This document shows, piece after piece, positions 24,817 through 33,538 of a DNA stretch of 53,165 nt. The notes under the pieces were generated by a model that had not been told where the DNA came from, searched no databases, and worked only from the letters and a program-made list of their open reading frames with translations. The stretch comes from Prevotellaceae bacterium. Lineage in GTDB: Bacteria; Bacteroidota; Bacteroidia; Bacteroidales; UBA932. Within the stretch, counting starts at the first letter, position 1, and each line of letters opens with the position of its first letter. Where the stretch lies: contig JAIRZQ010000153.1 in assembly GCA_031267135.1 (NCBI GenBank), forward strand, positions 1 to 53,165, written 5' to 3'. The translations under genes and the position numbers were made by a program.

Positions 24817-25782
24817 TCAAACAGAAGTTCCTTCGATTGTTTTTATTGTATCATCTTCATTATACTGCAATTCCGTCACTTTTATGCTGCGAAGCCACGT
24901 CTTGCCGCCCGACGGTACGCTATCGTGATGGAAAAGATACCATTTTCCTTTCCATTCAATGATTGCATGGTGCGTTGTCCAGCCTGTTACGGGAGTCAAT
25001 ATAACGCCTTTGTAAGTAAAAGGACCGTATGGGCTGTCGCTTGTTGCATAGCACAGTCTGTGAGTATCGCCGGTAGAGTAGGAGAAGCAGTATTTTCCTT
25101 TGTACCTGTGCATCCACGATGCCTCGAAAAAGCGCCGCATGTTGTCGCTGTGAGCAACAGGCTTGCCGTGTTCGTCCAAAATGACAACCGGTTTCGGTTC
25201 TTCGGCAAACTGAAGCATGTCGTCGCTTAAACGGGCTACACGCGATGGTATGGCAGCTTCATTACCGGCAGGAAATTCCGCATTTTCGAGAGCTTTGTTA
25301 TTGCGATAGCGCTGCAGCTGTCCGCCCCACAAACCGCCGAAGTACATGTAGTAATTGCCGTTATCTTCGAGTACGCACGGGTCGATGCTGTAGCTTCCGC
25401 GAATCGGGTCGGATTGCGGAATAAAAGGACCTTCGGGCTTGTCGGACACAGCCACGCCTATGTGGAAAACATCATTTTTGTCTTTCATCGAAAAGTACAG
25501 ATAGTATTTGCCGTTTTTATACGCTGCATCGTTGTCCCATAACTGACGTCCAGCCCACGGAATGTCTTTTACGTCAAGAATCAAGCCGTGATCAATAACA
25601 TCGCTGTCAATATCGCTCATTGAAAGCGCGTGATAGTCTTTCATGTCGAAATGGTCGCCGTTATCGTTTTCGGGAATCCCGCTTTCGCGGTCGTGCGAAG
25701 GGTAAATGTAGAGCTTATTGTTGAAAATATGCACGGCAGGGTCAGCCATGTAATCGCTCGGGAATAAATATCTTGCTATCAT
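24817..25782 (-). CDS. GH43 enzyme without signal peptide (beta-xylosidase/arabinofuranosidase)
   Basis: This 321-residue protein is a single five-bladed GH43 propeller. The catalytic trio is visible: base Asp14 (MADPAVH), pKa-modulating Asp134 (SIDPCVLED) and acid Glu220 (FFEASWMH). Family motifs YIYPSHD, DIPWAG, LWDNDAAYKNGKYYLYF and HHAIIEWKGKWYLFHHD are present. There is no signal peptide, so it acts in the cytoplasm on oligosaccharides that have been imported. It starts 4 bp after the GH10 stop, and with the GPH transporter this is the compact xylanase-xylosidase-transporter core known from gut Bacteroidota xylan loci. Substrate choice between xylose and arabinose cannot be settled from sequence. 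Confidence 0.92.
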   Translation of the reverse strand: MIARYLFPSDYMADPAVHIFNNKLYIYPSHDRESGIPENDNGDHFDMKDYHALSMSDIDSDVIDHGLILDVKDIPWAGRQLWDNDAAYKNGKYYLYFSMKDKNDVFHIGVAVSDKPEGPFIPQSDPIRGSYSIDPCVLEDNGNYYMYFGGLWGGQLQRYRNNKALENAEFPAGNEAAIPSRVARLSDDMLQFAEEPKPVVILDEHGKPVAHSDNMRRFFEASWMHRYKGKYCFSYSTGDTHRLCYATSDSPYGPFTYKGVILTPVTGWTTHHAIIEWKGKWYLFHHDSVPSGGKTWLRSIKVTELQYNEDDTIKTIEGTSV

Positions 25783-25786
25783 AATC

Positions 25787-26917
25787 TTAATTTTGTTTTG
25801 TTAATTTTATTAATTCGCCTACAACGGGCTTGGGCTGATATTCGCGGTCGAAGAGCAGGGCGTAGTCCGTTCTTCCGTGAACAGGCCAGTCGTTGCGCCA
25901 CGAGTCTTTATCGGTAACGCCCCACAGTGTTACGCGGCTTACTTTGTCGTGATGTTTCAGAAACAGCCTGAAAAAGTCGATATATCTATTTTGCTGCTGC
26001 AGCGCTATTTCCGCAGGTATGCTGTCGGAATACGGGTTCAGTTCAGCCTTGAAGTCGAAGTTTGCCGAAACGTCTGCTCCCGTAAAGCCCCGAAAAGCCG
26101 GAAGAACGGTTAAGTCAAGTTCCGTTACCATAACCTTAACGCCTAAAGATGAAAATGCAAGCAAGCTTTTTTCAAACTCTTCTACAGTCGGGCTGTCCAT
26201 GTTCAAATGTCCCTGCATTCCTACCGCATCTATTCTAAGCCCTTTTTCCTGTATAGATTTTACCAATCCGACAATACCCTGACATTTAGCTTCGATGGCT
26301 GTGGAATAATCGTTGTAATACAGTTCCGCTTCGGGGTCGGCTTCGTGTGCAAACTGAAATGCAAGCGGAATAAAATCTTCACCGATTATCCTGTAGAATT
26401 TGCTTTGACGCCACGAGCCGTCGTCCATTATGGCTTCGTTGACAACATCCCAGCCTTTGATTCGCCCTCTGTATCGCGAAACTACGGTTGTAATGTGGCT
26501 GCGCATGCGTTCTATCAGCATTTCGCGCGAGACATCGTTGCCGTTTTCGTCGATAAAGAACCATTGCGGAGCCTGCGAATGCCAAACGAGGCAATGTCCC
26601 GTTATCCACATATTATTTGCTTCGCCGAAAGCAACGTATTCATCGGCTTCGTCGAAAAAGAATTTTCCTTCTTCGGGTTGCAGGTACATGCTTTTCATGC
26701 AGTTTTCGGGAACAATGGCGTTAAACTGTTCTGTTATGATTTGTACGCCAAGTGTGTCCAGTTCGAAAATCTGCAATGAGTTTAATGCCGTTCCTATTAA
26801 AAATTTACCGGCAAACGCCTTTGCCAGCGTGCTGTTTTCAACAGTTGATTTTTTACATGCCGTTAACGCGCAACAGCAAACAGCGGTTATCAGCAATGTT
26901 TTTTGTAATACTTTCAT
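25787..26917 (-). CDS. GH10 endo-1,4-beta-xylanase lipoprotein
   Basis: This 376-residue enzyme has a lipoprotein signal (CCALTAC, Cys21) followed by one GH10 barrel. Motifs seen are ENCMKSMYLQPEEGKF, GHCLVWHSQAPQW, the acid/base Glu161 in WDVVNEAI, YYNDYS, GMQGHLNM and the nucleophile Glu266 in VMVTELDLTV, then LWGVTDKDSWR. It cleaves internal xylan bonds and tolerates side chains near the cut, giving short decorated oligosaccharides. Lipidation points to an outer-membrane location, possibly surface-exposed. It lies 30 bp after the transporter gene and 4 bp before the GH43 gene, so the three are surely co-transcribed. The length is normal and no carbohydrate-binding module is present. Confidence 0.95.
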   Translation of the reverse strand: MKVLQKTLLITAVCCCALTACKKSTVENSTLAKAFAGKFLIGTALNSLQIFELDTLGVQIITEQFNAIVPENCMKSMYLQPEEGKFFFDEADEYVAFGEANNMWITGHCLVWHSQAPQWFFIDENGNDVSREMLIERMRSHITTVVSRYRGRIKGWDVVNEAIMDDGSWRQSKFYRIIGEDFIPLAFQFAHEADPEAELYYNDYSTAIEAKCQGIVGLVKSIQEKGLRIDAVGMQGHLNMDSPTVEEFEKSLLAFSSLGVKVMVTELDLTVLPAFRGFTGADVSANFDFKAELNPYSDSIPAEIALQQQNRYIDFFRLFLKHHDKVSRVTLWGVTDKDSWRNDWPVHGRTDYALLFDREYQPKPVVGELIKLTKQN

Positions 26918-26947
26918 TTTTATGTCTTTATTAATTTATTTACAATA

Positions 26948-28345
26948 TCATGCAAGGTTTCTGCTTTCTATTTCTCTGTTGATTTTATCAATTATTTCAT
27001 CGTCCAGTTCATACTTTGAAATAATAAACATTGCCAAAATCAGGAATAATGCAGGAATGATAACCATCAGCCACAAGATTCCCTGCAATGCCATTGGTGA
27101 TTGAGTTTGAACTTCGGGATTGAAATCGGTAAACGCAAGTATCAGTCCGGGAATTACGCCGCCAAGAGCAAATCCTGCCTTGAAGAAAATTCCGGTAAGC
27201 GCATTAACAACTCCCGAAATGCGCTTGCCTGATTTCCATTCTCCATACGAAATTACTTCTGGAACCAGCGCCCACATATATCCGGTAGCAACTATAATAC
27301 CTGTTGATTTCACAAATTGTGCTGCATAAATGAGCCATATCATTTCGCGAAGCGCCGGCACGACTGAAACCACATACAGCAAAGCCATACCTGCCAGCGA
27401 AATGCTTAAAAACAGGTAAAACATTTGCCGTTTGCCGATAGCGCGTTTTATCATTGGCACCAGAGGCAGGAAAATAAATGCAGGAACAGAACTTAATCCG
27501 TTGAAAACAGGCAATATGTCATCACGACCAATGTTGTAGCCGATATAATATGATGACGCTGTATTGCCTACTGCCATCAGTGCAAAAGCGGTAATGAAAA
27601 AGAAAGCGAGTATGCGAAGCGGACGATTGCGTATAAACTCGGTAAACAAATCCGAGTATTTCACGCTGTCGGTTTTATCTCTGTGCATCACCACGCGCTC
27701 TTTTGTCTGGGTGTAGCAGAAAATGAGCAAGCCAAATCCGACAATGGCATATACAGCCATTATCACAAACCATGTTCCCGAAGCGGCAGGCTTTTTCCAG
27801 TCATTATCGGGTGCAAACATTTGTATCAGGAAGGGAACGGCAAACTGAACTGCCAAACCTCCCATATTTGCCATAACCATGCGGGTTGATGTAAGAATGG
27901 TAATTTCGTTTGTATCGCGCGTGAGCGAAGCGTTTAATGCGCCGTAAGGCACATTTACCAGCGTATAGCAAAGCGAAAGCGTAACGTATGTTATATAGGC
28001 ATACCACAGTTGTCCCGAAAAGCCATCCCAGAACGACAGGATCATTAGTCCGCTCAGGGGAATGCCGCCGAGTATCAGGTAGGCGCGATATTTTCCGAGC
28101 TTCGGATTGCGCTTGTCAACGAAAGCGCCTACAAACGGATCCCAGAGTACATCAACCAGACGCACAATAAGGAACATAACAGCGGCAGAAGCCGGAGCAA
28201 TGTTGAATACGTTTGTATAGTAAAATAAAAGATAGGTTGATACCGTTTGGTATATAAGATTTTGAGCCAAATCGCCCGATCCAAAGCCGATGCGTTGCGC
28301 CCACGATAATTTATAAAATCCTTTTGCTTCGTTTAATGTATTCAT
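26948..28345 (-). CDS. GPH-family (MFS) xylo-oligosaccharide transporter
   Basis: This 465-residue membrane protein has about 12 hydrophobic helices. The N-terminal IGFGSGDLAQNLIYQTVSTYLLFYYT and the loop DVLWDPFVGAFVDKRNPKLGKYRAYLI match the glycoside-pentoside-hexuronide:cation symporter family (MelB/XynB type). VNVPYGALNASLTRD is the second conserved GPH motif, and the equivalent C-terminal-half motif is YMWALVPEVISYGEWKSGKR. It imports oligosaccharides or glycosides with Na+ or H+ across the inner membrane. Its place directly upstream of GH10 and a cytoplasmic GH43 makes xylo-oligosaccharides the likely cargo. It is intact with no unusual features. Confidence 0.92.
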   Translation of the reverse strand: MNTLNEAKGFYKLSWAQRIGFGSGDLAQNLIYQTVSTYLLFYYTNVFNIAPASAAVMFLIVRLVDVLWDPFVGAFVDKRNPKLGKYRAYLILGGIPLSGLMILSFWDGFSGQLWYAYITYVTLSLCYTLVNVPYGALNASLTRDTNEITILTSTRMVMANMGGLAVQFAVPFLIQMFAPDNDWKKPAASGTWFVIMAVYAIVGFGLLIFCYTQTKERVVMHRDKTDSVKYSDLFTEFIRNRPLRILAFFFITAFALMAVGNTASSYYIGYNIGRDDILPVFNGLSSVPAFIFLPLVPMIKRAIGKRQMFYLFLSISLAGMALLYVVSVVPALREMIWLIYAAQFVKSTGIIVATGYMWALVPEVISYGEWKSGKRISGVVNALTGIFFKAGFALGGVIPGLILAFTDFNPEVQTQSPMALQGILWLMVIIPALFLILAMFIISKYELDDEIIDKINREIESRNLA

Positions 28346-28398
28346 AAATCCTTTACTGTTTTATTATTTTCTATTCTATTATTTCCTTAATTATGTCT

Positions 28399-30324
28399 TT
28401 ATTCCGTCCGGAAAGGCGATGCAGGAAATCCTTCTTTGTTTTTCAGATTTGCATCATCGGGATTATCCGCCCATGCATAACGCACTTTGACGGGATTTTT
28501 CACCGAATCATTCCATACCTTTACTTTGTCTTTTGCTATCACCACAGCATTTGCCCATTCATACACGCCATCTGCGCCGGCAATGGCAAATCCGTGCAGG
28601 TCGAGGTTTGTATATATCCCGGAGCCTGTCGAAGTAAATGTAAGGATGATACTGTTATTTTTTATTTCCATGCTTTTGTACAGTGGACCACAGCTGACTG
28701 CCGATTCGCCATAGGCAACCCGTTGCGCTTCCAGTGCCAGACGGCGCCCGAGTTCTTTCTTATTGAGCGGATGAATATCGTTCCATTCTCCTATGTCTAT
28801 TGTAACAGCCATGCCCGTGTTTGGAATATCCAGCGCTTTTCGCTGCACGTTGCGCAGTGCAGCCCAGTCGCTTTCTATCGGCGCTTTCCGCGCTTTCATA
28901 AAATTGGGTAACTGTGCAAATATAAACGGCAATTGAGGATTATTCCATTTGTCCCGCCAGTCTTTAATAAGATCAGGAAAAAGGCTTGCATATTCTTCCA
29001 CTCGCTCGGTATTGGATTCTCCCTGATACCATATAACGCCTTTTATCGAAAAGTTCAGCAAGGGCGCTATCATGCCGTTGTATAAGCCTAAGGGCTTGTA
29101 ATGAAAAGTAGTTGTTGGCTGCATTGGAGTTGACAGTTTTGCTCCGATTTTATATTTCCATTCACCTGTAAGGTCAATGCTTTCATCACCGACGATGACT
29201 TTATACGGCTTTTCTTCTACAAAACCTCCGTATTTGCCATCGCATACAACCCGTATTGCAATAACGTTTTTGCCTTCTTTTAGCAGGTCTGACTTAAAGG
29301 GATAAATTCGAGGCGGATACTGATATGTAATATTGCCGACATAAGCGCCGTTGATGAAAGAAGAATCGCCATCGACTATGCAGCCAAGCCTGAGTATGCC
29401 ATCCTTTCCGGTCATCGACTTCGGAACATCAATTTCCTTGCGGAACCATATAACGCCGTATTCCAAGTCAATATCCTTTTCCATCCAGTAACCCGGCAGT
29501 GAGATTTCATTCCAGTCGGAATCATCTGCGTCGGCTTTATGCCATTTGGATAATCCTGCGTCATTCTCATTTAATATCGCAGTTCTGTTTATGGTGTTTG
29601 CTCTGTCGAGTTTCATTGTGTTTTCAACATAGGCATTATCAGCGCATTTTTCTATTTCCTTGATATGTTCGGGATAATGTTTTAACGTTTCAATGCTGAC
29701 CCATGCCTCAACAGGCGACCCGCCGACGCTTGAGTTAATAAGCCCTACGGGAACGCGGTATTTGTCGTATAGATTTTGGGCAAAGAAGTATGCCGTAGCT
29801 GAGATGGTCATAATATTTGCAGGCGTTGCAGCTCGCCATTCGCTTTTCCACATTCCATCCGACAAATCTTCATTCGGATGTTGAAAATTATAATGTAATG
29901 GCGTTTTGTAATGCCGTATGTACGGGTTATATATTTGTTTTATTTCGTCTGCAAACATGTCTGTTACTTCGTATATTTGCATTTCCATGTTCGACTGTCC
30001 GGAACAAAGCCATACATCGCCTACGAGAATGTTGTTTACCGTGATTGAGTTGCTTGCTTCTATTGTCATTGTGTAAGCGGTATTTCCTGCTTTCTGTTCG
30101 GGAATGACTGTTTGCCAGTTTCCGTTTTCATCTGCCGAGCATTTGTATTCGCCGCCATTGAATGATATTGTTATATTTTCATTTGGAGATGCCCATCCCC
30201 ATATTTTCAAAGGCACATCGCGCTGAAGCACCATGCCATCCGATATTAATTTCGGCAGTCGTACCTGCCCTGATAGGCAGGTTGTAAAAAGGAATAAAAT
30301 TAATAGCGCTGTTGAATGTTTCAT
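28399..30324 (-). CDS. SGNH acetylxylan/sialate O-acetylesterase-like enzyme
   Basis: I start at ATG 30324 (MKHSTALLILFLF), which gives a clean signal peptide; the longer frame adds eleven unlikely residues. The 641-residue protein has an SGNH hydrolase fold with Ser111 in GDVWLCSGQSNME, a WYQGESNT block and Asp516/His518 in GEWNDIHPLNKKELG. A GH2-type jelly-roll module is inserted at about 260-390 (WNEISLPGYW, GVIWFRKEIDVP, LRLGCIVDGDSSFING). The family is annotated as sialate O-acetylesterase, but members in xylan loci deacetylate xylan or xylo-oligosaccharides, the likely role here. It begins 4 bp after the stop of the upstream GH43 gene. A full-length homologue in very different base composition lies at 51313. 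Confidence 0.9.
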   Translation of the reverse strand: MKHSTALLILFLFTTCLSGQVRLPKLISDGMVLQRDVPLKIWGWASPNENITISFNGGEYKCSADENGNWQTVIPEQKAGNTAYTMTIEASNSITVNNILVGDVWLCSGQSNMEMQIYEVTDMFADEIKQIYNPYIRHYKTPLHYNFQHPNEDLSDGMWKSEWRAATPANIMTISATAYFFAQNLYDKYRVPVGLINSSVGGSPVEAWVSIETLKHYPEHIKEIEKCADNAYVENTMKLDRANTINRTAILNENDAGLSKWHKADADDSDWNEISLPGYWMEKDIDLEYGVIWFRKEIDVPKSMTGKDGILRLGCIVDGDSSFINGAYVGNITYQYPPRIYPFKSDLLKEGKNVIAIRVVCDGKYGGFVEEKPYKVIVGDESIDLTGEWKYKIGAKLSTPMQPTTTFHYKPLGLYNGMIAPLLNFSIKGVIWYQGESNTERVEEYASLFPDLIKDWRDKWNNPQLPFIFAQLPNFMKARKAPIESDWAALRNVQRKALDIPNTGMAVTIDIGEWNDIHPLNKKELGRRLALEAQRVAYGESAVSCGPLYKSMEIKNNSIILTFTSTGSGIYTNLDLHGFAIAGADGVYEWANAVVIAKDKVKVWNDSVKNPVKVRYAWADNPDDANLKNKEGFPASPFRTE

Positions 30325-30328
30325 ATTA

Positions 30329-31882
30329 TTATTGTTTTGTATAAGTAAAGAAATCAATATCTATATATCCTCCTGCTGCTTTTGTGGCATAGTTGTAAAT
30401 AGCAAAACGATTGCCCATGAAGTGTTCAAGATTGTATGTCATGTGAAATTCCGCACCCGATTTCGTCCAATTTTCCGGCGCGGTGAGGCATTTTTCGTCT
30501 GTACTGTAATAAAAATTAGCCTTGTCGGTATTAAAATTGCAATCCACGCGCAGATAGACGATATTTTCCGTCAATTCTGCTCTCGCTTTTTCGCTGCCCC
30601 TGTCAGTCATCACAATAAATTTCTTATCGCCTTCCATTACTACCGAAATAAGTCCGGGTTCGGAACAGAAAACCCCAAATCCTGCCATATCTCCATCTTG
30701 CATTTGCGATATATCCATGCCAACCGCTGCACTGGACCGTTCTCCTTCGGTGCGCTGCGACAGAGTGTTGCGGGCTTCAAATATGCTTTTTACTGTTTTG
30801 CCCGTCTTGAGCCTCATATAACCGGAACGCTCGCCGAGCGTCCACAAATTGTTATCTGGATTGTGATTCCATTGCCAATTCAAGGCTAATTTATCCGTAT
30901 CGAAGTTGTCGCTTGCAACCATATGCATTTCGGGATAACCCTGTACGGGCTTTTCCATTACTTTGGGAGTTTTGCCGTTGCTGTCGCCGAGCAGTGGCCA
31001 GCCGTCTTCCCAATGGCATGGCAACAGCACCGGAACGCGCCCCACGGCATTGTGGTCTTGAAACAGAAAGCCGAACCAGCGTCCATCTTCGGTATCAACA
31101 ATGCATCCCTGTGCTACGCCTCTTCCGTACAGGTCGAGTGTGTCCGAAAGAATGGTTTTCGATTCGTAATAACCATTAATGCTGTCGGAGCGAAAACAAA
31201 GCTGTGTACGTATTCCTCCGTGTTGCCAGTCCCACCATATTATAAATATATAGTATTTTCTACTGTATTTGCACAGGTGTGTTCCTTCAAACAGCCCTTT
31301 GTAACCCAGTTCTTCGCCGTTGATGATGCTTGCGTGCAGTCCATCCTCTTTTATGGCTGTCAGGTCGCTTTTCAATTCTGTTATCTTTATTTGCCCTTCT
31401 ACATAAGACAGATATACTCTTCCGTCATCATCAAACAATAGAGATGAGTCGTGATAGTTGCGGTCGAATACAGCTATTTTTTTCCATTTGCCTGTCGGGT
31501 CGTCGGTTGTGTAAATGTATGATTTTTGAGGATTGTTGGTAGCGAAAAACACGTAAAACCTGCCGTTGTGATAGCGCAACGACGATGCCCACTGTCCTTT
31601 GCCGTACACATTGCCCTCTTCGAGGTCGTAGAGCGGACTGTCTTTTATCTCATCAAAAACGTAACTGACTATTTCCCAGTTTACGAGGTCTTTCGACCGC
31701 ATGATGGGCGCGCCCGGCATAAGGTGCATGGTGGTGCTTATCATGTAGAAATCGCTGCCAACGCGGATAACGTCCGGGTCGGGAACGTCGGCATAAATGA
31801 CAGGATTTGTAAAAAACCTGTCGCCGGTCTCTGTTTGCGACGACAGCGACAGCGCAAGCATCAATAAAATGCATGCGAGCAT
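30329..31882 (-). CDS. Exported GH43 beta-xylosidase/arabinofuranosidase with C-terminal beta-sandwich
   Basis: I start at ATG 31882 (MLACILLMLALSLSSQ), a good signal peptide; the frame can be extended to 32038, but that would translate a 23-bp tandem array whose period is not a multiple of 3, so it is unlikely to be coding. The 517-residue enzyme has base Asp35 (YADVPDPDVIRVG), Asp145 (YHDSSLLFDDDGRVYL) and acid Glu199 (LFEGTHLCKY) of GH43. A C-terminal sandwich from about residue 325 (NWQWNHNPDNNLWTLGERSGYMRL) is the extra domain typical of xylan-acting GH43 enzymes such as subfamily 12. It probably removes arabinose or xylose in the periplasm. It is 4 bp upstream of the esterase gene, so the two form one transcript. 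Confidence 0.88.
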   Translation of the reverse strand: MLACILLMLALSLSSQTETGDRFFTNPVIYADVPDPDVIRVGSDFYMISTTMHLMPGAPIMRSKDLVNWEIVSYVFDEIKDSPLYDLEEGNVYGKGQWASSLRYHNGRFYVFFATNNPQKSYIYTTDDPTGKWKKIAVFDRNYHDSSLLFDDDGRVYLSYVEGQIKITELKSDLTAIKEDGLHASIINGEELGYKGLFEGTHLCKYSRKYYIFIIWWDWQHGGIRTQLCFRSDSINGYYESKTILSDTLDLYGRGVAQGCIVDTEDGRWFGFLFQDHNAVGRVPVLLPCHWEDGWPLLGDSNGKTPKVMEKPVQGYPEMHMVASDNFDTDKLALNWQWNHNPDNNLWTLGERSGYMRLKTGKTVKSIFEARNTLSQRTEGERSSAAVGMDISQMQDGDMAGFGVFCSEPGLISVVMEGDKKFIVMTDRGSEKARAELTENIVYLRVDCNFNTDKANFYYSTDEKCLTAPENWTKSGAEFHMTYNLEHFMGNRFAIYNYATKAAGGYIDIDFFTYTKQ

Positions 31883-31911
31883 ACCGTATTTTATGCAAGG
31901 CGCACAAGTAA

Positions 31912-32007
31912 GGCACGACCTCTCCGTCCGACGAGGCACGACCTCTCCGCTCGGCAAGGCGCTACCTCTCCGTCCGACGAGGCACAACCTCTCTGCACGG
32001 AGAGGCG
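31912..32007 (-). repeat. 23-bp tandem array upstream of the GH43 gene (4 units)
   Basis: Four units of exactly 23 bp (31912-31934, 31935-31957, 31958-31980 and 31981-32003) plus 4 bp. On the + strand each starts GGCACGACCTCTCCG or a close variant. Each unit can form a CCTC/GAGG-type stem across the joint; the last gives CCTCTC/GAGAGG (31988-31993 with 32000-32005). It ends 30 bp before the start codon of the GH43 gene. Period and 13 of 23 positions agree with the array at 24516. Confidence 0.85.
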
Positions 32008-32049
32008 TGTATTGCCATTGTACATGATTACCTGGCATATATCTGTCGC

Positions 32050-32790
32050 TTACTGTACCGTTAATGTCTTGTCGAATACTGTCGAGCGCGGTTCTTTCAA
32101 TACTTTGCCGCCTCCGGATATGAATTGCGTTGTTACTTCAAGACTGTACGTTCCTGCTGCCAGTTGCGGAATTATTACAATCAATTCCGACGGATTATTG
32201 ACGACGATGTCCGAAGCGTCAACCTTTGTCCGTTCCTGTGTATCGGTATTAATGAAATATACTCCGTTAACCTCGTCAGCGCCTTCAATTTTTATTTTGT
32301 GTCCTGCTATTTTCAGGTTGCGGTTTGGCGTGAGGATGTCATTGATGCTGCCTGTTTTGACGTCGGTAACATGAGCAACCGCAACGCCCGTTTCGGCTAT
32401 TCCGAGAATATCAACGCCCACCATTTCCAGCTCTTTACGCAGCGTAGCGCCCTGGTGAAACTCGAACAGCACGGTGTGCTTTTGCGGGTCAAACTTTTCG
32501 TTAGGGTTGTCGAACACGCCGCGAATGTGTACGCTTGCCGTGAACCAGCCCGTATTGATTGAAAATCCATCGCATAGCCGATAGCCCATTTCTTTGAGAA
32601 AAAGGTTGACGGCGTGTTCCATAGCCGCTGCCGACACGTCTGCGCCGCCGCGCGCTACTGCCGATTCGCAAATATCGTTTACGTTAAGCGAGCGTTCCGA
32701 AATGACGCGTGCGATATAATCATTCGGATTATCCTGTGTAAGGAGGTTGTCGTACAACCATGCCTTGATTTTGTGTAATACTGTTGCCAT
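32050..32790 (-). CDS. HU/IHF-like DNA-binding domain protein with C-terminal Ig-like domain
   Basis: This 246-residue protein has no signal peptide. Residues 1-125 (IKAWLYDNLLTQDNPNDYIARV, VARGGADVSAAAMEHAV, ASVHIRGVFDNPNEKFD) resemble the HU-like N-terminal domain of the Bacteroidota family typified by Bvu_2165. Residues 130-246 form a beta-sandwich (NDILTPNRNLKIAGHKIKI, LIVIIPQLAAGTYSLEVTTQF) like the DUF4469 partner domain. The family is common and often duplicated in Bacteroidota, and the role is unknown; a nucleoid-like DNA-binding function is inferred. It is out of place among xylan enzymes and is flanked upstream by a 748-bp repeat field and downstream by a 23-bp array. Confidence 0.8.
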   Translation of the reverse strand: MATVLHKIKAWLYDNLLTQDNPNDYIARVISERSLNVNDICESAVARGGADVSAAAMEHAVNLFLKEMGYRLCDGFSINTGWFTASVHIRGVFDNPNEKFDPQKHTVLFEFHQGATLRKELEMVGVDILGIAETGVAVAHVTDVKTGSINDILTPNRNLKIAGHKIKIEGADEVNGVYFINTDTQERTKVDASDIVVNNPSELIVIIPQLAAGTYSLEVTTQFISGGGKVLKEPRSTVFDKTLTVQ

Positions 32791-33538
32791 TGTATTTTAA
32801 TTTAAATATTTGATAAATTTGATTTGTGATTTAAATATTTAATGATTATGTCTCGTAGAGGTATTCTCCGTTCGGCGTAGCGTTCCCGCTACGTCGAAGA
32901 TGCGACTGTCTATATTCCCAACCTAACAGGTTTTGAAACCTGTTAGATTTAGCTGTATCCACGCTGAACAATGTAGTCCCGAACGGGACGCTATTTTCAT
33001 AACCGCAGGTAAGCGTAGCGTAACCTGTGGATGATATACAGACTTCCATTTCGCGCGGAGCAGAGGTAGTTTTCCATATCATTGTCGGCAACCCGCGCAA
33101 CATGCAGGATGTGTTTCTTTGTCCCCAAGCTACGCCTGCGGCTTGCATGGGGTTATGCATATTCTGTCCCTTTCGGGACATCTTTTTGTTTACTGCTGTT
33201 TTATTTATCATTTACGGTTGAATAAATTATTAATTATTATGCGTTCCGCAGGAACGAAATGTTGGTAAAAAAAAAACCGTCCTCCGTGCCTTTTGCACGA
33301 AGCATTGCCGCCGACCTGACACACCGCAGCCAACCCGCGCAAAATGCAATCCATCATTGTAAACCTAACAGGTTTCAAAAACCTGTTAGGTTTTGTTTCT
33401 TTTTCTACAGACATTCTGTCCCTGACTGGATATTTTATATTTACTGTTATTTTATTCACCATTTACTATTGCTTATTATTTCCGGATTGCTTCGCTGCAT
33501 TCGCAATGACGTTTCTTTACAAACTTTATAAACATTTT
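32791..33538. repeat. Intergenic field of dispersed palindromic repeats
   Basis: No gene is seen in these 748 bp. They contain two copies of the AACCTAACAGGTTT inverted repeat (32920-32950, one mismatch; 33361-33393, perfect 15-bp arms), the palindromes GTCCCGAACGGGAC (32976-32989) and TGTCCCTTTCGGGACA (33165-33180), and a GGATTGCTTCGCTG...CGCAATGACG stem (about 33482-33512). Frames of up to 121 codons cross this field, but their peptides repeat between copies, so they are not called. This is the largest coding gap in the xylan locus. Confidence 0.75.
33340..33462 (-). repeat. Dispersed palindromic element, copy B
   Basis: On the - strand this block begins ATGGTGAATAAAATAACAGT and runs into the perfect AAACCTAACAGGTTT palindrome (33361-33375 with 33379-33393), followed by a GGTTTACAAT flank. 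Order and sequence match copy A at 7686-7797 on the + strand. A shortened relative starts at 33211 on the - strand (ATGATAAATAAAACAGCAGT). Confidence 0.75.

Noticed and set aside
31883-32038. N-terminal extension of the GH43 gene to 32038
   Set aside because: It would translate a 23-bp array that shifts frame each unit and would bury the signal peptide; ATG 31882 is better.
32846-33211. 121-codon - strand open frame
   Set aside because: It lies wholly in the repeat field and its peptide is typical of translated dispersed repeats; no domain or start context.
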